A DNA stretch of 13,485 nucleotides from RGIG3513 sp045658985. GTDB taxonomy: Bacteria > Bacillota > Clostridia > Oscillospirales > Butyricicoccaceae. The stretch spans positions 1-13,485 of the forward strand of contig JAZOWC010000018.1 of the NCBI GenBank assembly GCA_045658985.1. The letters run 5' to 3'. Positions 13,471-13,485 of this stretch are shown here, piece after piece. The notes under the pieces are model-generated. The model was given only the letters and a program-made list of their open reading frames with translations. It was not told the DNA's origin and made no database searches. The position numbers were made by a program, and so were the translations under genes. Position 1 is the stretch's first letter, and each line of letters starts with the position of its first letter.

Positions 13471-13485
13471 TGCGCGAAAGGCGTC

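Overview
The window looks like an essentially complete linear genome of a very small podovirus of the phi29 type (protein-primed, Salasmaviridae-like). Three things support this: a family B protein-primed DNA polymerase, a full phi29-like particle gene set (capsid, tail knob, connector, lower collar, tail lysozyme, packaging ATPase), and a 28-bp imperfect inverted repeat close to both ends (26/28 identical). Strong AGGAGG ribosome binding sites, sigma70/sigmaA-type promoters, occasional GTG/TTG starts and fairly high G+C suggest a Bacillota host, perhaps a gut Clostridia; the host is inference.

Layout: two convergent operons meet at a bidirectional terminator (8348-8381). The rightward (late) operon starts at a strong promoter next to the left inverted repeat (53-80). 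Its first transcribed 100 nt can fold into a closed, branched RNA (88-156) that I propose as a packaging-RNA candidate. Then come a holin-like membrane protein, a stand-alone Cpl-7-type (CW_7) cell-wall-binding domain, a scaffold-like protein, a fibre-like protein of different base composition, the major capsid protein followed by a hairpin terminator (3217-3244), the tail knob apparently split in two genes, a tail lysozyme, the connector/portal, the lower collar and a tail fibre with 138-bp repeats.

The leftward (early) operon starts at an extended -10 promoter near the right end (13388-13359). It carries two small unknown proteins (one Cys-rich), the gp16-like packaging ATPase, a terminal-protein candidate and the DNA polymerase. 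A second leftward promoter (9372-9344), overlapping the polymerase stop codon, drives two small unknown genes and a gp5-like single-stranded DNA-binding protein.

Expected cycle (from phi29 knowledge): terminal protein and polymerase initiate at both ends, SSB coats displaced strands, the ATPase packs the protein-capped DNA through the connector into a prohead of capsid plus scaffold, and the tail knob, lysozyme and fibres mediate entry. The most interesting points are the candidate pRNA leader, the split tail knob, the detached cell-wall-binding domain with no ordinary endolysin, the fibre gene between scaffold and capsid, and the packaging ATPase placed with the replication genes.
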